From Bacteroidota bacterium (lineage in GTDB: Bacteria; Bacteroidota; Bacteroidia; AKYH767-A; 2013-40CM-41-45): DNA of 64,000 bases. Both the position numbers and the translations under genes were made by a program. Every line of letters starts with the position of its first letter. The stretch's first letter is position 1. The notes below the pieces were generated by a model. The model was not told where the DNA came from. It saw only the letters and a list, made by a program, of their open reading frames with translations, and did not search any database. This document shows, piece after piece, positions 1 to 11,900 of this stretch. The stretch covers positions 372,001 through 436,000 of the forward strand of contig JADKIH010000002.1 in the NCBI GenBank assembly GCA_016721305.1. Reading direction: 5' to 3'.

Positions 1-209
1 ATGCGAAAAGGTGCACACGCCTGCTCCCCGAGGGAATGAAAAAAGAACGGGACTACTCCATTTTTGGCTTTCAGACTAAAAAGAGAATCTGCTTTCAACT
101 CTCTTTTAAAAATCTGCTTCCTGATTTGCGCCGAATCCACTTCCGCATAAATCACTTGCGAAACCAACAGTAAAACGGTCAGCTGTAGACAGATCAGGTA
201 AGTTCTCAT
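1..209 (-). CDS. Secreted protein of unknown function, N-terminal part only
   Basis: Reading the minus strand from an ATG at 209 gives an open frame that runs off the left edge of the window (69 codons seen). It begins with a short charged start, a hydrophobic stretch (about residues 3-20) and an alanine before a polar region, which fits a Sec signal peptide. The remainder is rich in Lys, Asp and Ser and contains no motif I recognise. It is divergent from pyrG, with a 140-bp gap between them. Function unknown. Confidence 0.6.
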   Translation of the reverse strand, partial: MRTYLICLQLTVLLLVSQVIYAEVDSAQIRKQIFKRELKADSLFSLKAKNGVVPFFFHSLGEQACAPFR

Positions 210-271
210 CAGAGTGCAAGAATCAGCATAATTATTTACTACTCGAAATTTTTTTGTTTGTCTTTAACAGT

Positions 272-279
272 TACATTTG
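272..279 (+). promoter_or_regulatory. Bacteroidota -7 promoter box (TACATTTG) for pyrG
   Basis: The octamer TACATTTG matches the Bacteroidota sigma-A -7 consensus TAnnTTTG and lies about 70 bp before the GTG start of pyrG. A T-rich TTTTG lies at 252-256, roughly where a -33 element would be, though the spacing (15 bp) is a little short. Confidence 0.5.
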
Positions 280-349
280 TACCCCGTGTTGATGAAATGG
301 CTTTTTTATTTCAGCAGCATTTTTCACTAAACAAGTAATAATCAGCACG

Positions 350-1961
350 GTGGCTTCAGCAAAATACATATTCGTTACAGGCGGCGTAACCTCTTCTCTC
401 GGAAAAGGCATTATTTCGGCTTCATTGGCTAAACTCTTACAGGGTCGCGGCTATTCAGTAACCATTCAAAAACTCGATCCTTACATTAACGTCGATCCGG
501 GTACTCTCAATCCTTATGAACATGGCGAATGCTATGTCACCGATGACGGCGCCGAAACAGATTTAGATCTTGGACATTACGAACGTTTTCTTAACGTTCC
601 AACTTCCCAGGCTAATAACGTTACGACAGGAAGAATTTACCAGACCGTTATCAATAAGGAACGCGAAGGCGAATATCTTGGCAAAACCGTTCAGATCATT
701 CCGCATATCACCGATGAAATCAAACGCCGCATCAAACTGTTGGGTGATACCGGCGAATTCGACATCGTGATCACGGAGATTGGCGGTACTGTTGGCGATA
801 TTGAATCACTTCCTTATGTAGAAAGCGTACGTCAGCTCAAATGGGAGCTCGGAAGTTCCCGCTCTATCTATTCACCTGACACTTGTACCCTATCTTGCAG
901 CTGCCGGTGAATTAAAAACCAAACCGACTCAGCACTCTGTGAAAGCCCTCCTCGAATTAGGAGTCCAGCCGGATGTACTTGTGTGTCGCACCGAACGACC
1001 GATATCGCAAGACATTCGTCGCAAGATTGCTCTCTTCTGTAACGTGAACGTAAATGCCGTCATTGAATCCATCGATGCTGATTCTATTTATGACGTTCCA
1101 TTACTTATGTATAAAGAGCAGCTTGACAAAGTTGTTCTAAATAAACTAAAGCTTGCTCTTCAACACGAACCGGAACTCGCACAGTGGAAAGACTTTTTGG
1201 GCAAGCTGAAAAATCCGGTGAATGAAGTTCGAATCGGACTCGTTGGTAAGTACATCGAGTTAAAAGATGCTTACAAATCGATTGCCGAAGCATTTATTCA
1301 CGCCGGCGTTGCCAATGAATGCAAGGTCAAACTCGACTGGATTCACTCTGAAAAAATAGATTCTGAGAACGTATCACACAAATTAGCCGGGCTGAACGGA
1401 ATTTTAGTTGCTCCGGGATTTGGCGATCGCGGTATTGAAGGAAAAATTACCGCCATTCAGTATGCACGCGAAAACAACATTCCGTTTTTGGGAATTTGTC
1501 TTGGTATGCAATGCGCTGTGATCGAATTTGCCAGAAATGTGATCGGCTGGAAAGATGCCCACTCCACTGAAATGAGTCCAAACACCAAGCATCCGGTAAT
1601 TGACTTTATGGAAGAGCAGAAAAAAATCACCAAGAAAGGCGGAACCATGCGCTTGGGTGAATACCAATGCATGCTTCAAAAAGGAACAAAAGCTTATTCA
1701 GTTTATGGCAAAGCAAAAATCGGAGAACGACACCGCCATCGCTATGAATTCAACAATAAGTTTCTCAAAGATTTCGAAGAAGCCGGAATGACACCTTCGG
1801 GAATCAACCCCGATAATAATTTGGTGGAAGTAATTGAACTTAAGAATCACCCATGGTTCATCGGCGTACAATATCACCCTGAATATAAAAGTACGGTTGA
1901 AAATCCGCACCCGCTTTTCGTGCGTTTTGTTAGAGCGGCGATGGAGCAGACACGGAGTTGA
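350..1961 (+). CDS. pyrG: CTP synthase (frameshifted in this sequence)
   Basis: CTP synthase makes CTP from UTP, ATP and glutamine in the cytoplasm. The first 175 residues hold the synthetase domain start (FVTGGVTSSLGKGI, then the GTVGDIES motif). The second part holds the rest of the amidoligase domain and a class I glutamine amidotransferase with the nucleophile motif GICLGMQ and the HPEY His-Glu pair. The frame breaks at about 868-872: the family reads SIY-I-HLTLVPYLAAAGELK, and the DNA fits if two bases (AT or TA) have been lost in a TAT microrepeat. Together the pieces give the usual length of about 537 residues. The start is GTG at 350, where the protein begins MASAKYIFVTGG. The gene is followed by a strong bidirectional terminator. 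Confidence 0.93.
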
Positions 1962-2003
1962 TTTTGAATTCGGAATTATGAATTATGAATTATGAATTCA
2001 AAA
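1962..2003. repeat. Heptamer array GAATTAT x3 inside a 10-bp inverted repeat
   Basis: Three copies of GAATTAT (1973-1993) are enclosed by the perfect inverted arms TTTTGAATTC (1962-1971) and GAATTCAAAA (1994-2003). It starts directly after the pyrG stop. It is the smallest member of the intergenic short-unit array family described in the findings. Confidence 0.75.
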
Positions 2004-2035
2004 AAAAAGACTGCAGGGCTGCAGTCTTTTTTTTT
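2001..2035. terminator. Bidirectional intrinsic terminator between pyrG and a convergent gene
   Basis: An A-run is followed by the stem AGACTGCAG, a GG loop, the matching CTGCAGTCT and a T9 tract. Because both sides carry A/T runs, it can stop transcription from pyrG (plus) and from the T9SS gene (minus) that converge here. Confidence 0.9.
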
Positions 2036-2052
2036 GATATTTTTCTTGAGAA

Positions 2053-3087
2053 TTACTCCTGGATAAGTAATCGTTGTTGACGGGTTGTAGTACCTGCAGA
2101 AAGAGACAAGATGTAAACACCTTTTGGAAGATCAGAAACATCGAGAACGAATGAGTGTTCTCCGACAGTCTGACGAAAATCTTCATGCTTCCATACACGA
2201 CCGGTAATATCCATTACTTTCAGACTCACCTCTGTGGTGCGATCGATTGTATATGAAATTTTCGAAGTTGTACTTGCCGGATTCGGGAACACACTCATGA
2301 GTAATGTTGGTTTTGACAAATCATCGACATCGGTTGAATAAGCATAAAAAGTTGAGAATTTCTGATGCGTATGGCCTAAAACACCATCAATGTCCAAGAT
2401 AGAAATTTGAAAGACCGGCGCACGTAAACCGCTTCTGTACCATGCATATCTCACAGCATGAAATGTAGTAATCAATCCGCCCAAATCTTCGCTCAAGTTG
2501 ATATCATACTTTACACGAAGGGTATTGTTATACGGACCACCTTGTCCGGGCTGAACTTTCAAAGTTCCGTAACCATCCGCAATAGTAGAAATAGTTCCGG
2601 TCACCACTGCACCGGAATAACCTGTTCCTGTTACAGGAACATTCGTAACGGTACTATTGTACGTAAACGGAACTGTAAGTGTCTTGGCAACGCTTGAAAT
2701 AAACAATTCATTCGAAGGACTATAGAATCCCAGGTATTGCAATTCAGTTCCTGCTCCATTTTTGATGTAATAATCTGTCCATCCGAAAAATGAAGTCAGT
2801 TTCAGATTTGCACCGGTAAAGGCCGCATCGTTTCCGGTTGTCAAAGGCAGTTCGTACTCTTCGCTAACGGTATTAACGGTAATGATGTAATTTGAAAAGT
2901 CCCACACCACTCCTGCTCCACCCGAACCCGGCTGAATAGTGGTATCAGTGATCATTTTGTAAGTAATATTATCTCCAAGGCTTGGAAGATTTGTCGACTG
3001 AAGAGTAATTTGAGCTACGCCGGCAGTTATCGCAGAAACCGAGAGCAAAGCAACCAATGTTGTTATGCGAGTAAATTTTTTAATCAT
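2053..3087 (-). CDS. Secreted protein with T9SS type A sorting domain
   Basis: A 344-residue protein with a clear signal peptide (residues 1-25, ending near ITAGVAQ). The body (about 30-255) is beta-rich and contains no catalytic motif I recognise. The last 85 residues form a type A T9SS C-terminal domain, with the hallmarks SVFPNPAS, KVMDITGRV and LPKGVYILSL. Such proteins are exported by Sec, then secreted or anchored at the cell surface by the type IX system. It is convergent with pyrG, and a 418-bp gap separates it from the next plus-strand gene. A structural or surface role is inferred; no enzyme activity can be assigned. Confidence 0.85.
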   Translation of the reverse strand: MIKKFTRITTLVALLSVSAITAGVAQITLQSTNLPSLGDNITYKMITDTTIQPGSGGAGVVWDFSNYIITVNTVSEEYELPLTTGNDAAFTGANLKLTSFFGWTDYYIKNGAGTELQYLGFYSPSNELFISSVAKTLTVPFTYNSTVTNVPVTGTGYSGAVVTGTISTIADGYGTLKVQPGQGGPYNNTLRVKYDINLSEDLGGLITTFHAVRYAWYRSGLRAPVFQISILDIDGVLGHTHQKFSTFYAYSTDVDDLSKPTLLMSVFPNPASTTSKISYTIDRTTEVSLKVMDITGRVWKHEDFRQTVGEHSFVLDVSDLPKGVYILSLSAGTTTRQQRLLIQE

Positions 3088-3505
3088 AGAAACTTGATTT
3101 TATAGGTCAATAATGTTTTGAAATGCAATGATAAACTAAAGAATGCGATCTTCCGAATTTTCAGCAAAAGGAAGCGTATGATTCAAATCAGTGGATATGA
3201 ACAAATGTTGATAAAAAAATCTTCAGAAACCCACCAAACTGATGCCGATTTTTGGCCAAAAAGAGGCTTGGAGTTTTCCGTGATTTTCCCTCACCCCACA
3301 GAAAGAATCATTCACCTATTCGCCCCGACTGTTTACAATTTAATTCGGCTTAAATCGAAGTATTTGTTGCTTTTACGTTATTTTTTTATGATTTTTGGAG
3401 TTACAAATTTAAGTTCCGTATTCTCCCGTTTTATGCGAGAACGCAGAAAAGATAAAGTCAAAAAATACACCTCGAAAAAACCAATTACTGACTAACCCGA
3501 ATATC
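3088..3505. other. 418-bp divergent intergenic region
   Basis: This gap separates two divergent T9SS genes. It contains A/T-rich sequence and no clear TAnnTTTG box or hairpin. An open frame of 125 codons crosses it (about 3118-3495), but it shows no recognisable domain, has an arginine/lysine-rich composition typical of chance frames, and I do not call it a gene. Promoters for both flanking genes are presumably here. Confidence 0.5.
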
Positions 3506-6500
3506 ATGAAAAAAATCCTTACTAAATCTGCGGTAGTCCTGACATTTATTCTTCTTGCTTGCAACCAATTTACCTTTGGTCAACAGGCTGTCGGAATTCC
3601 ATTTGGTTTTACTAATGCCGGAGCTTCAACGCCCTCTACATCCGTAAACATGGCGGTGAACGCTGCAGGTCAGGACAACTCAACTATTATTTTTGCTCAG
3701 GGTGGTACATTCAACTTCACCTTTGCAAATGTTCCGTACCAGTATATCGTTATGTCAACCAATGGTTGGGCGGCACTGGTTAAATCAACGGAACTAACGG
3801 CAAGTGGCTCAGCAACACTTACCGCTGCAACTGCCGCAAACACTAATATTTTAACTGTTGCATCGACAGCGGGTCTCGTGGCCGGTATGTATGTTTCCGG
3901 GCCCAATATCATGGGTGCGGCTTCTGCTGCATCGGTAGGTATGGCACAAATTGTTGCAGTTACGTCTGCCACAACTTTTACAATCAACCTATCCGCTCCG
4001 GCCGGAGGTCTCGCTTCAGGAGCAACAATTAACTATTATACTCCATCTGCTGCTTTTACTGCTGCCTTTGGAACTGCCTTACCAAACAATAACCTTAGCG
4101 GTTATGCCGGTGGCTTCCCTTTGATTGCTCCGCTTTGGGATGACTTAAATATTCTTGCCATGTCCTATACAATTGGTGCAACAACAAACATCAAGTGGAC
4201 AGGTAAATGGGATAAATTAAATGCTACTTCTACTCTTCAGTTTGGTGTAAGCTTCGCTTCTGCTACAGGAAATTTCACTTTATTTTACCCGAACGTTGCA
4301 TACACTGTAACAGGAGCTCCTTCAGCTTCGATTGGTGTTGCAGGGGTTTGTACAGGCGACTTTTATTCACTCACTCCATTAACTGCAACGACTGCATCAA
4401 TTGATAGTGTAACTGAAAACAGTACCATTACCGGTACCAATCGTCAGAACAATATCATGTACACGTTCAACCCATATTGTCCGAACGATGCCTGTTCAGG
4501 AGTTCGTCCTGCAAAGGATCTCGGAACAATCAACGGTACTTGTACATACAGAACATTCTCTATTGCAAATGCTACTACATCCGGTTCCAATATTTGTTCA
4601 ACTACCGATAATCGTGATGTATGGTTTAAGTTTATCAAACCACTTGGATCAAGTTCTGTAACCGTAACAACGGCCGCTACAGGAGGATGCCAAACGGCAA
4701 CCGGAACAACGGTTGAGGTCTTTGCCACTTGTGGTGGTGCTTCTTTAGGTTGTGCAACAACGAGTGTGGCAAATCCGGGATTTGGTGAAATTACAGTTGC
4801 TCGTCCTTGTGCTGCAGAAACACTTTATGTTCGTGTAACATGTGATGGTGACCAAACAACTTCCGGTAAATTCCAGCTATGCGTAACTTCAGGTAACGCT
4901 GTCGCAGGAGGTACTACTTGCTCGGCTCCTACTTACATCTGTAGTATTCCGTACAATCAAACGGGTATGACTACTGCCGGATCAGGAAACGACTACGATA
5001 GTTTGAATGCCGTTTGCCACACCATTGCTATGAATGGTGAAGATTATGTTTTCGCATACACTCCAACAACAAATCAGTGTATCCGCATTTCAATCACAAG
5101 TCCGAACGACGATCCTGCTGTTTTTATTTACAGCAACTGTCCTGACTCAACTGGTGGTACAACATACTGCCTCGGTTCTGCAGAAGTTTTAACAGGAACG
5201 GCCACTATCAACTCCGTTTCTCTTGTTGCAGGTTCAACTTATTATATCGTTGTCGATAATAATATCACCGGAGGTAATACCAATATCAACTTCGACATCA
5301 ATATCACGGCAGTTGGTACATCAAATACCTACGACAACTGTGCGACTCCTGTCAATTTGGGATCGATCGGAAGTGGTGTTAGTTGTGTTTTCCAAACTTA
5401 TACTACAGAATGTTCTACTCCTTCGGCAGCCGGCACTGTGCCACTGCCAAGTTGTATCCCTAACTCAATTCCACGTGCATTCATCGATGGAGTTACAGGT
5501 GATGTTTGGTTAAGCTTTACTTCAACATTTACAGGTTCATTACTAGTCAATACGCAGCAAGGTGCCGTAAATCCAACTCCTAACGCAGCGATGGCAATCT
5601 ATACCGGCACTTGCGCAGCGTTGACACTTTACGCTTGTGACTATAACTCCGGACCGAATGGCATGCCTACTCTTTCAATTCCGGTTATTAACGGTACTAC
5701 ATATTATGTTCGTGTATGGTCTGAAAATCCGGAAGGACAAGGAAGCTTCGATATCTGCTTCCAGTCTGCCTGTGCACCTCCAAATGACCTTCCTTGTTCT
5801 GCCGTTCTATTGCCTTTAGGCGGAACTGCAACAGGCTTTAATACTTGTTCAGGTTCATTAGCTGAACCGGTTAACGCTGCTCAGTGTGCTATCGGCGGTA
5901 CTATCAACACGGTTTGGTACAAAGTTGTTGTTCCTGCCAGCGGTCAGGTTCATATCCGTACACACCCACTTACTCTTACAGATACCCAGATTCAAGCTTA
6001 TACTTTCGGTGGTAATCTCTGTAGTAATGCTACAGTTTCTGCAACTTCTAGAGGTTGTAATGATGATGGTACAGCTTGTAGTGGTGGATTCAGCGATTTC
6101 TCTGACTTGTTATCGACAGGATTAACACCGGGTGATACACTCTTTATTGCAGTCGACGGATTTAACTCACTTACAGGTTCATTTGAAATCACTGTTATTG
6201 ATGGTACAACTCCGGCATTCCCTCCGGTTAACCAACAGGATTGCGCAGGTGCTCAGGTTCTTTGCAGCACTTCTTCAGTTGTTGTTGCCGATCCGGGCTT
6301 CCGTAACAATGGAAATATTTGCGACTTACCTTCAGGAGCAGGTACATGCTGGGGGAACAGGAGAACGAAATTCAGTTTGGTACCAGTTCACAGTTGACCC
6401 TGCATTATCAGGTGGTACAGCTACTTTAGCATTCGACGTATTAACACCGGCTTCAACCGATATCGATATGTTGGTTTGGGATGTAACAGGACAGGCTAAC

Positions 6501-8809
6501 CCTTGTGCAGCTATACAAGCGGCTACTTTGCCTCCTGCAGGTTGTAACTATGCAGCTGCGAATTCATCAACCGGATTAACGACTACTCTTCCTCTCCCTT
6601 ATGGTTATGCCAGCGCCGTTACATTCTCCGGCGCTCCTAGGACTTACATCCTACTGCTTAACAACTGGAACAGTGCGATCAACGCCGGTTTCACACTTCA
6701 GTGGGGAACCACTCCAATCTCTTCTTCTGCAAGTACAGCGATCTGGAGCGGCGGTACAGTTTCCGCTGATACCAATTACACATGCGCAACATGTTGGGGA
6801 AGTTGTGGTTCAACACCGGCTTGCGGTATCGACGCTATTGTAAATAACACTGCCAGCGGTAGTTAACCTTGCATCGTTGGTGCTCAATCTGTAAAAATAT
6901 TACCATCAACGCCGGTGCTACACTCCGTATTAAAACCGGTGCATCACTTGCAGTTTGTGGAAACTTCACAAACTTCGGAACACTCATTTGTGAGCCGGGA
7001 TCAACGGTTCAATTCATTGGTAACACGGTTCAAACAATTACCGGAATCTTAACCGGAGCCAATAGTTTTGCCAATCTCACGATCTCTAAAGGTGGTGGTA
7101 GCGTAACTTTAGCGAATAACATCGATGTAACTCAAAACTTCCTCATCAGTTCTGCCACAAGTATTTTCAATATCAATGCTAAATACATGCGCGTTGGTGG
7201 TAACTTCACTAACAACACCGGCAACACTACATTTACCGGTTACACAGGCAGTACACTTGAATTCAACGGAGCCGCTGCTCAGACATTCACTAATGCCAAT
7301 GGATCATTGATTGTTGGTAGCGTGTTCATGAACAAATCAGCAGGCAATTTATATTTAAGTGGCGCAAACAGTACGATGAATATTGACTCTACATCAATCC
7401 TTACTCTTACAAGTGGCTTGATCAATACTCGTGCTTTGGCTACCCTTGAAGTGAATCAAAGAAATCGCGCAACAAACTCAATCGTTGGCTACAGTGCAGC
7501 GAGCTTCATCGACGGAAAATTAAGAAGAACTGTTTATGCGAACGTAGCCTTGACTCTTCCGATGTCTATCGACTTCCCAGTTGGTGATACGCTCAATCCG
7601 GGTGGTTACAACATGGCCAATATCACATTCATTAGCGGTACAACAATCAACAGTTTACAAGGTACCTTTAACTCATTCGTCGGCGGGGTCACTCCACTTG
7701 GACCGACAGCCAGTGAGTGTATGATTGCCAACTATAATTCATTAGGACTTTTGAATAACGGTTATTGGACATTTACGAAAGGTAATGCCTCATTCAATGG
7801 TATTTATAGAATTACAGCGAATAATATCGGATACAATAACAACCTTGGAAGTAATGGATGGACAATTGCTAAATCAGATCAGGCAGCCAATCCGAATTTG
7901 GCAGCATCTTGGTCTTTGATAGGACAATGTGTTATTTCCAGTACAGTTGCCAGCACGCAGCGTATTAACTTCAATGGTCAGGCTGCTTATTCAGTTACAA
8001 CGACAATTGGATCAAACGTAGTCTACACTGCAAACACGACTGCATTATCTGTTGGTTCACCAATCTCAGGAACAGGAATACCGGGCGGTTCAACGATTAC
8101 GGCTATTCTTAACTCAGGTGCCTTCGTTATTTCAAACGCAGCAACAGCTTCGGGAACAGTAACAGGAAGTATTAATACTACTGCTAATGCAGCCACTTCA
8201 TTTAATGCCAATTATGCAGTAGCTCAGTCACAAGTTCCTCTCCCAATTAAGCTTCTCTCATTTGACGCTCAAACAGAAGGCGAAAACGTAGTTTGCAAAT
8301 GGGTAACAGCTTCCGAAACAAACAACGATCACTTCGATATCGAAAGAAGTCTTAATGGTGAATCGTTTGAGAAAATTGGACAGGTAGCAGGTTTTGGCGC
8401 CGGTGTTTCAACCACTAACCGTAGCTACTCATTCACAGATCCTGATAAGTGTAATGAAGTGAGATATTATCGCCTGCTTCAGGTTGATATCGATGGTCGC
8501 TCTGAATACTCAGAAACTATTGCCATCAATTGTAATGATATGCATAAAGCACTTCAGGTTCATCCAAATCCTGCAGCCGAAACTATTACATATGAGTTCC
8601 TGCAAAGCTTTGATGACGTTCTTGAAGTTAAGATCCTTGACATGACAGGTAGACTGGTGAAGGAAGAAACAATAAATGTCTCTCGTGGATTTAACTCCGC
8701 TCATCTTGACATTAACGAATTGGCTACAGGATCATACTATCTCCAGTTGCGTAGTGCCAGCTCAGTTACAAATGACACACCTAGACAAATCCAGTTTATG
8801 AAAAACTGA
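3506..8809 (+). CDS. Giant T9SS-secreted adhesin-like protein, first of a tandem pair (broken by sequence errors)
   Basis: Restored, this is a protein of about 1765 residues, colinear with the intact neighbour at 8971-14223. It has a signal peptide (1-25), an N-terminal beta domain carrying a small Thr/Ala/Gly-rich insert (about 105-170), then several cysteine-containing beta-sandwich repeats of the DNC-x-TP / GDVWLSFT / YVRVW type, a filament-like Thr/Asn-rich segment, a fibronectin-like module (TASETNNDHFDIERS) and a C-terminal T9SS type A domain (VHPNPAAETITYEF). Three defects split it: an extra G in the run at 6351-6355, a TAA at 6864-6866 where the paralogue has Tyr, and a missing A in the run at 6893-6897. 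All three restore exact alignment to the paralogue, so sequence error is more likely than decay. Likely surface adhesin or matrix protein. Confidence 0.85.
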
Positions 8810-8827
8810 TTATTTGTTGATCACTAG

Positions 8828-8858
8828 AAAAGAGGTTAAGCAATTAACCTCTTTTTTG
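8828..8858 (+). terminator. Intrinsic terminator after the first giant T9SS gene
   Basis: AAAAGAGGTTAA, a GCAA loop and TTAACCTCTTTTTT form a 12-bp stem ending in a T-run, 18 bp past the stop codon. Confidence 0.9.
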
Positions 8859-8913
8859 CATTTTACGCACTTCCTTCTTAGTCATTTTGACCCTTCAAAA
8901 TGACTAAAATTGC

Positions 8914-8921
8914 TATATTTA
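8914..8921 (+). promoter_or_regulatory. Probable -7 box (TATATTTA) of the second giant T9SS gene
   Basis: TATATTTA differs from TAnnTTTG only in the last base, and a TTTTG lies at 8885-8889, about 24 bp upstream. It sits 50 bp before the ATG and after the terminator of the previous gene, so the two paralogues appear to be transcribed separately. Confidence 0.35.
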
Positions 8922-8970
8922 CCCTTACCAAAATAGTAGTTCCAACACACCAACACATAAATCACTTCAG

Positions 8971-11900
8971 ATGCATAAAACCTATACTCCAAAAATCTGG
9001 TTCGTAGTTCTTCTGATTGTTTTTCAAATTAGCTCTGCTCTTGCTCAACCCGGAATAGGAATTCCTTTTGGTTTTACTAACAGCGGAGCTCCCACTGCTA
9101 CAACATCGGTGAATCTTGCCGTCAATGCAGTTGGGCAGGATAATTCAACAATCATCCTTACTCCTACCGGCTTCTCTTTTAATTTTGCCGGAACTCTTTA
9201 TCAGGATGTTGTCGTTTCTACAAATGGATGGGCTGCATTAATTCCGGCTTCCCTGATGACAAATGCCGGCACTGCATCTCTCACAGCTGCAACTGCCGCC
9301 GGATCAAATATTTTGACAGTCGCTTCTACAGCCGGTCTCGCGCCGGGAATGTACGTTACAGGTACAAGCATAATGGGTGCCGCCGCGGCTCCAACTGTTG
9401 GTATGGCTCAAATTGTAGCTGTAACTTCGGGTACAACTTTTACGATCAACTTGTCTGCTCCTCCGGGTGGATTAACTATCGGAACAGCCCTTACGTACTA
9501 CACAATTGGAACAGCAGCATTTGCAACAGCATTACCTACTAATAGTCTTTCTACGTACGCCGGCGGTTACCCTCTTATTGCACCACTCTGGGATGACTTA
9601 AATATACTCGCACTCTCATACACTGTTGGTGCTACAACTAATATCAGATGGACAGGAAAGTGGGACAAGAATGCCGCATCTGGAACATTGCAATTCGGCG
9701 CAAGCTTTTCCTCTGCAAATGGAAACATTGCTTTCTTCTACCCTAACTTAGCATATACTGCAACCGGAGCTCCTTCGGCATCTATGGGAATTGCCGGTGT
9801 CTGTACCGGAGATTTTTATTCAATGACACCTGTCACAACAAATACAGCAACAGTTGATAGTACAGTCGAAAATAACTTAATCAATGGTTCAGTTAAACCA
9901 ACCAATGTTCAATACACGTTTAATCCATTTTGCCCTAACGACAATTGCGCTGCACCACGCCCTGCAAAAGATTTAGGAACGATAAATACGACGTGTACTT
10001 ATGCAACGTTTTCGAATGTGAATGCAACTACTTCCGGATCGAATATTTGTTCTACGACTGATAATCGTGATGTATGGTTCAAATTCACAAAACCTGCCGG
10101 AACCAGTAATATTAAAATCAGCACCTCAGCTGCCACGTGTACAGCCGGACCGGGAACATCGATAGAAGTTTTCACTACCTGCGGAGGAACTTCGCTCGGA
10201 TGCGCAACAACCAGTACGGCTAATCCCGGCTTTGGTGAAATGGTATTAAATCGCCCATGTTCTTTGGAAGTATTATATGTACGCGTAACCGTTGACGGTG
10301 ACGTCACAGGAAAATTTCGACTTTGCGTAAATGATATTGGAAATAATATCGCCGGAATTACTAATGGCGCAACTTGCGCAACAGCAACGAATATCTGTAG
10401 TCTTCCTTTTAATCAAACCGGACTCACTACTGCAGGTTATGGCAACGAGTACGACAGCACCATTTCACCATGTCATGATCCTTATATGAATGGCGAAGAT
10501 TATGTTTTCGCATTCACACCCAGCTCGAATACTTGTATCCGAGTTGTGTTAACATCGACAGGAAATAATCCATTCGTCGGAATTTTCGATGGATGTCCGG
10601 ATGTCGGTAGTACACATTGTGTGTCGACTGCTGCAGGATCCAGCGGAACAATTACGATTAATTCAGTGACGCTGCTTGCGGGAAATACTTATTATATCGT
10701 TGTCGATAATAACTCATTGAACACAACGACAAACATTCCTTTCGATATCAATATAACTTCGCTGGGAACTTCAAACACATATGACAATTGCGCTACACCT
10801 TATTCACTGGGTTCAATTGGCAATAATGCTGCATGTGTCTTTAGTACATTCAGCACAGAATGCTCCTCTCCTTCACCGGTCGGAGCCGGATATCCGACTC
10901 CATCGTGCGGAAACTTTACTGACGGAGTAACCGGCGATGTTTGGTTAAGCTTTACAGCTTCCTTCACCGGAAACTTATTGATACGCACTCAACCATCAGC
11001 TGCGAACTCGACTGCCGATGCGGCAATGCAAGTTTATACGGGTTCTTGCGGAGCATTTTCATTGTATGCTTGCGACGACAACTCGGCAGGAAGCAGTATG
11101 CCATTACTTTCTCTTCCTGTCATTAACGGAACAACATATTACATCAGAGTATGGACGGTTAACCCTGCTAATACAGGAAGCTTTGATTTGTGCTTAACAA
11201 GTGCATGTGCACCTCCTAATGATGTACCATGTACGGCTGTTCTTGTACCTATTGGAGCAACAGCAACCGGATTTAACACATGTGCAGGTTCGACTAATGA
11301 GCCACCAAATTCGGCTCAGTGTACTATCGGTGGTATCATCAATACCGTGTGGTATAAAACTGTTGTGCCTGCAAGCGGATCAATCAGCATTCGTACGCAT
11401 CCGCTTACATTGACTGATACTCAAATTCAAGCCTTCACTCTTGCAGGTGGTTGCGCTAACGCTGCAACTACTTATGTAAACAAAGGTTGTAATGATGATG
11501 GACCGGATTGCGGTGTTCAAAATGGACAATCGTATCATGACTACTCCGAATTACTCATTAACTCATTAACTCCGGGCGATACAATATTTATAGCCGTTGA
11601 CGGATATAACTCTCAGACAGGAACGTTCGAAATAACAGTTGTCGACGGATCAAGCGTAAGCTATGCACCGGTTTATATGCAAGACTGTGCTTATCCGTTT
11701 GAAGTTTGCGGTTCAAGCAATCTCTCCGTTCCTGATCCGGGTCCGCTTAATTTTGGAAACGTATGTGACTTCTCACCTACTTATGACTGCTGGCAAAATG
11801 GAGAAAGAAATTCACTTTGGTATCGCGTTACCGTAAACCCGGGTACATTACAATTTGCAATCAACTCAGTAACTGATTACGATTTTATCATGTGGGATGT

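Noticed and set aside
3118..3495. 125-codon open frame in the gap before the giant T9SS gene
   Set aside because: No domain, basic and chance-like composition, no promoter box or ribosome-binding sequence, and no overlap with conserved sequence.
6891..6900. Programmed -1 frameshift at the A-run in the first giant T9SS gene
   Set aside because: The paralogue is in one frame across this point, a stop codon lies just upstream, and similar homopolymer indels occur in many unrelated genes.
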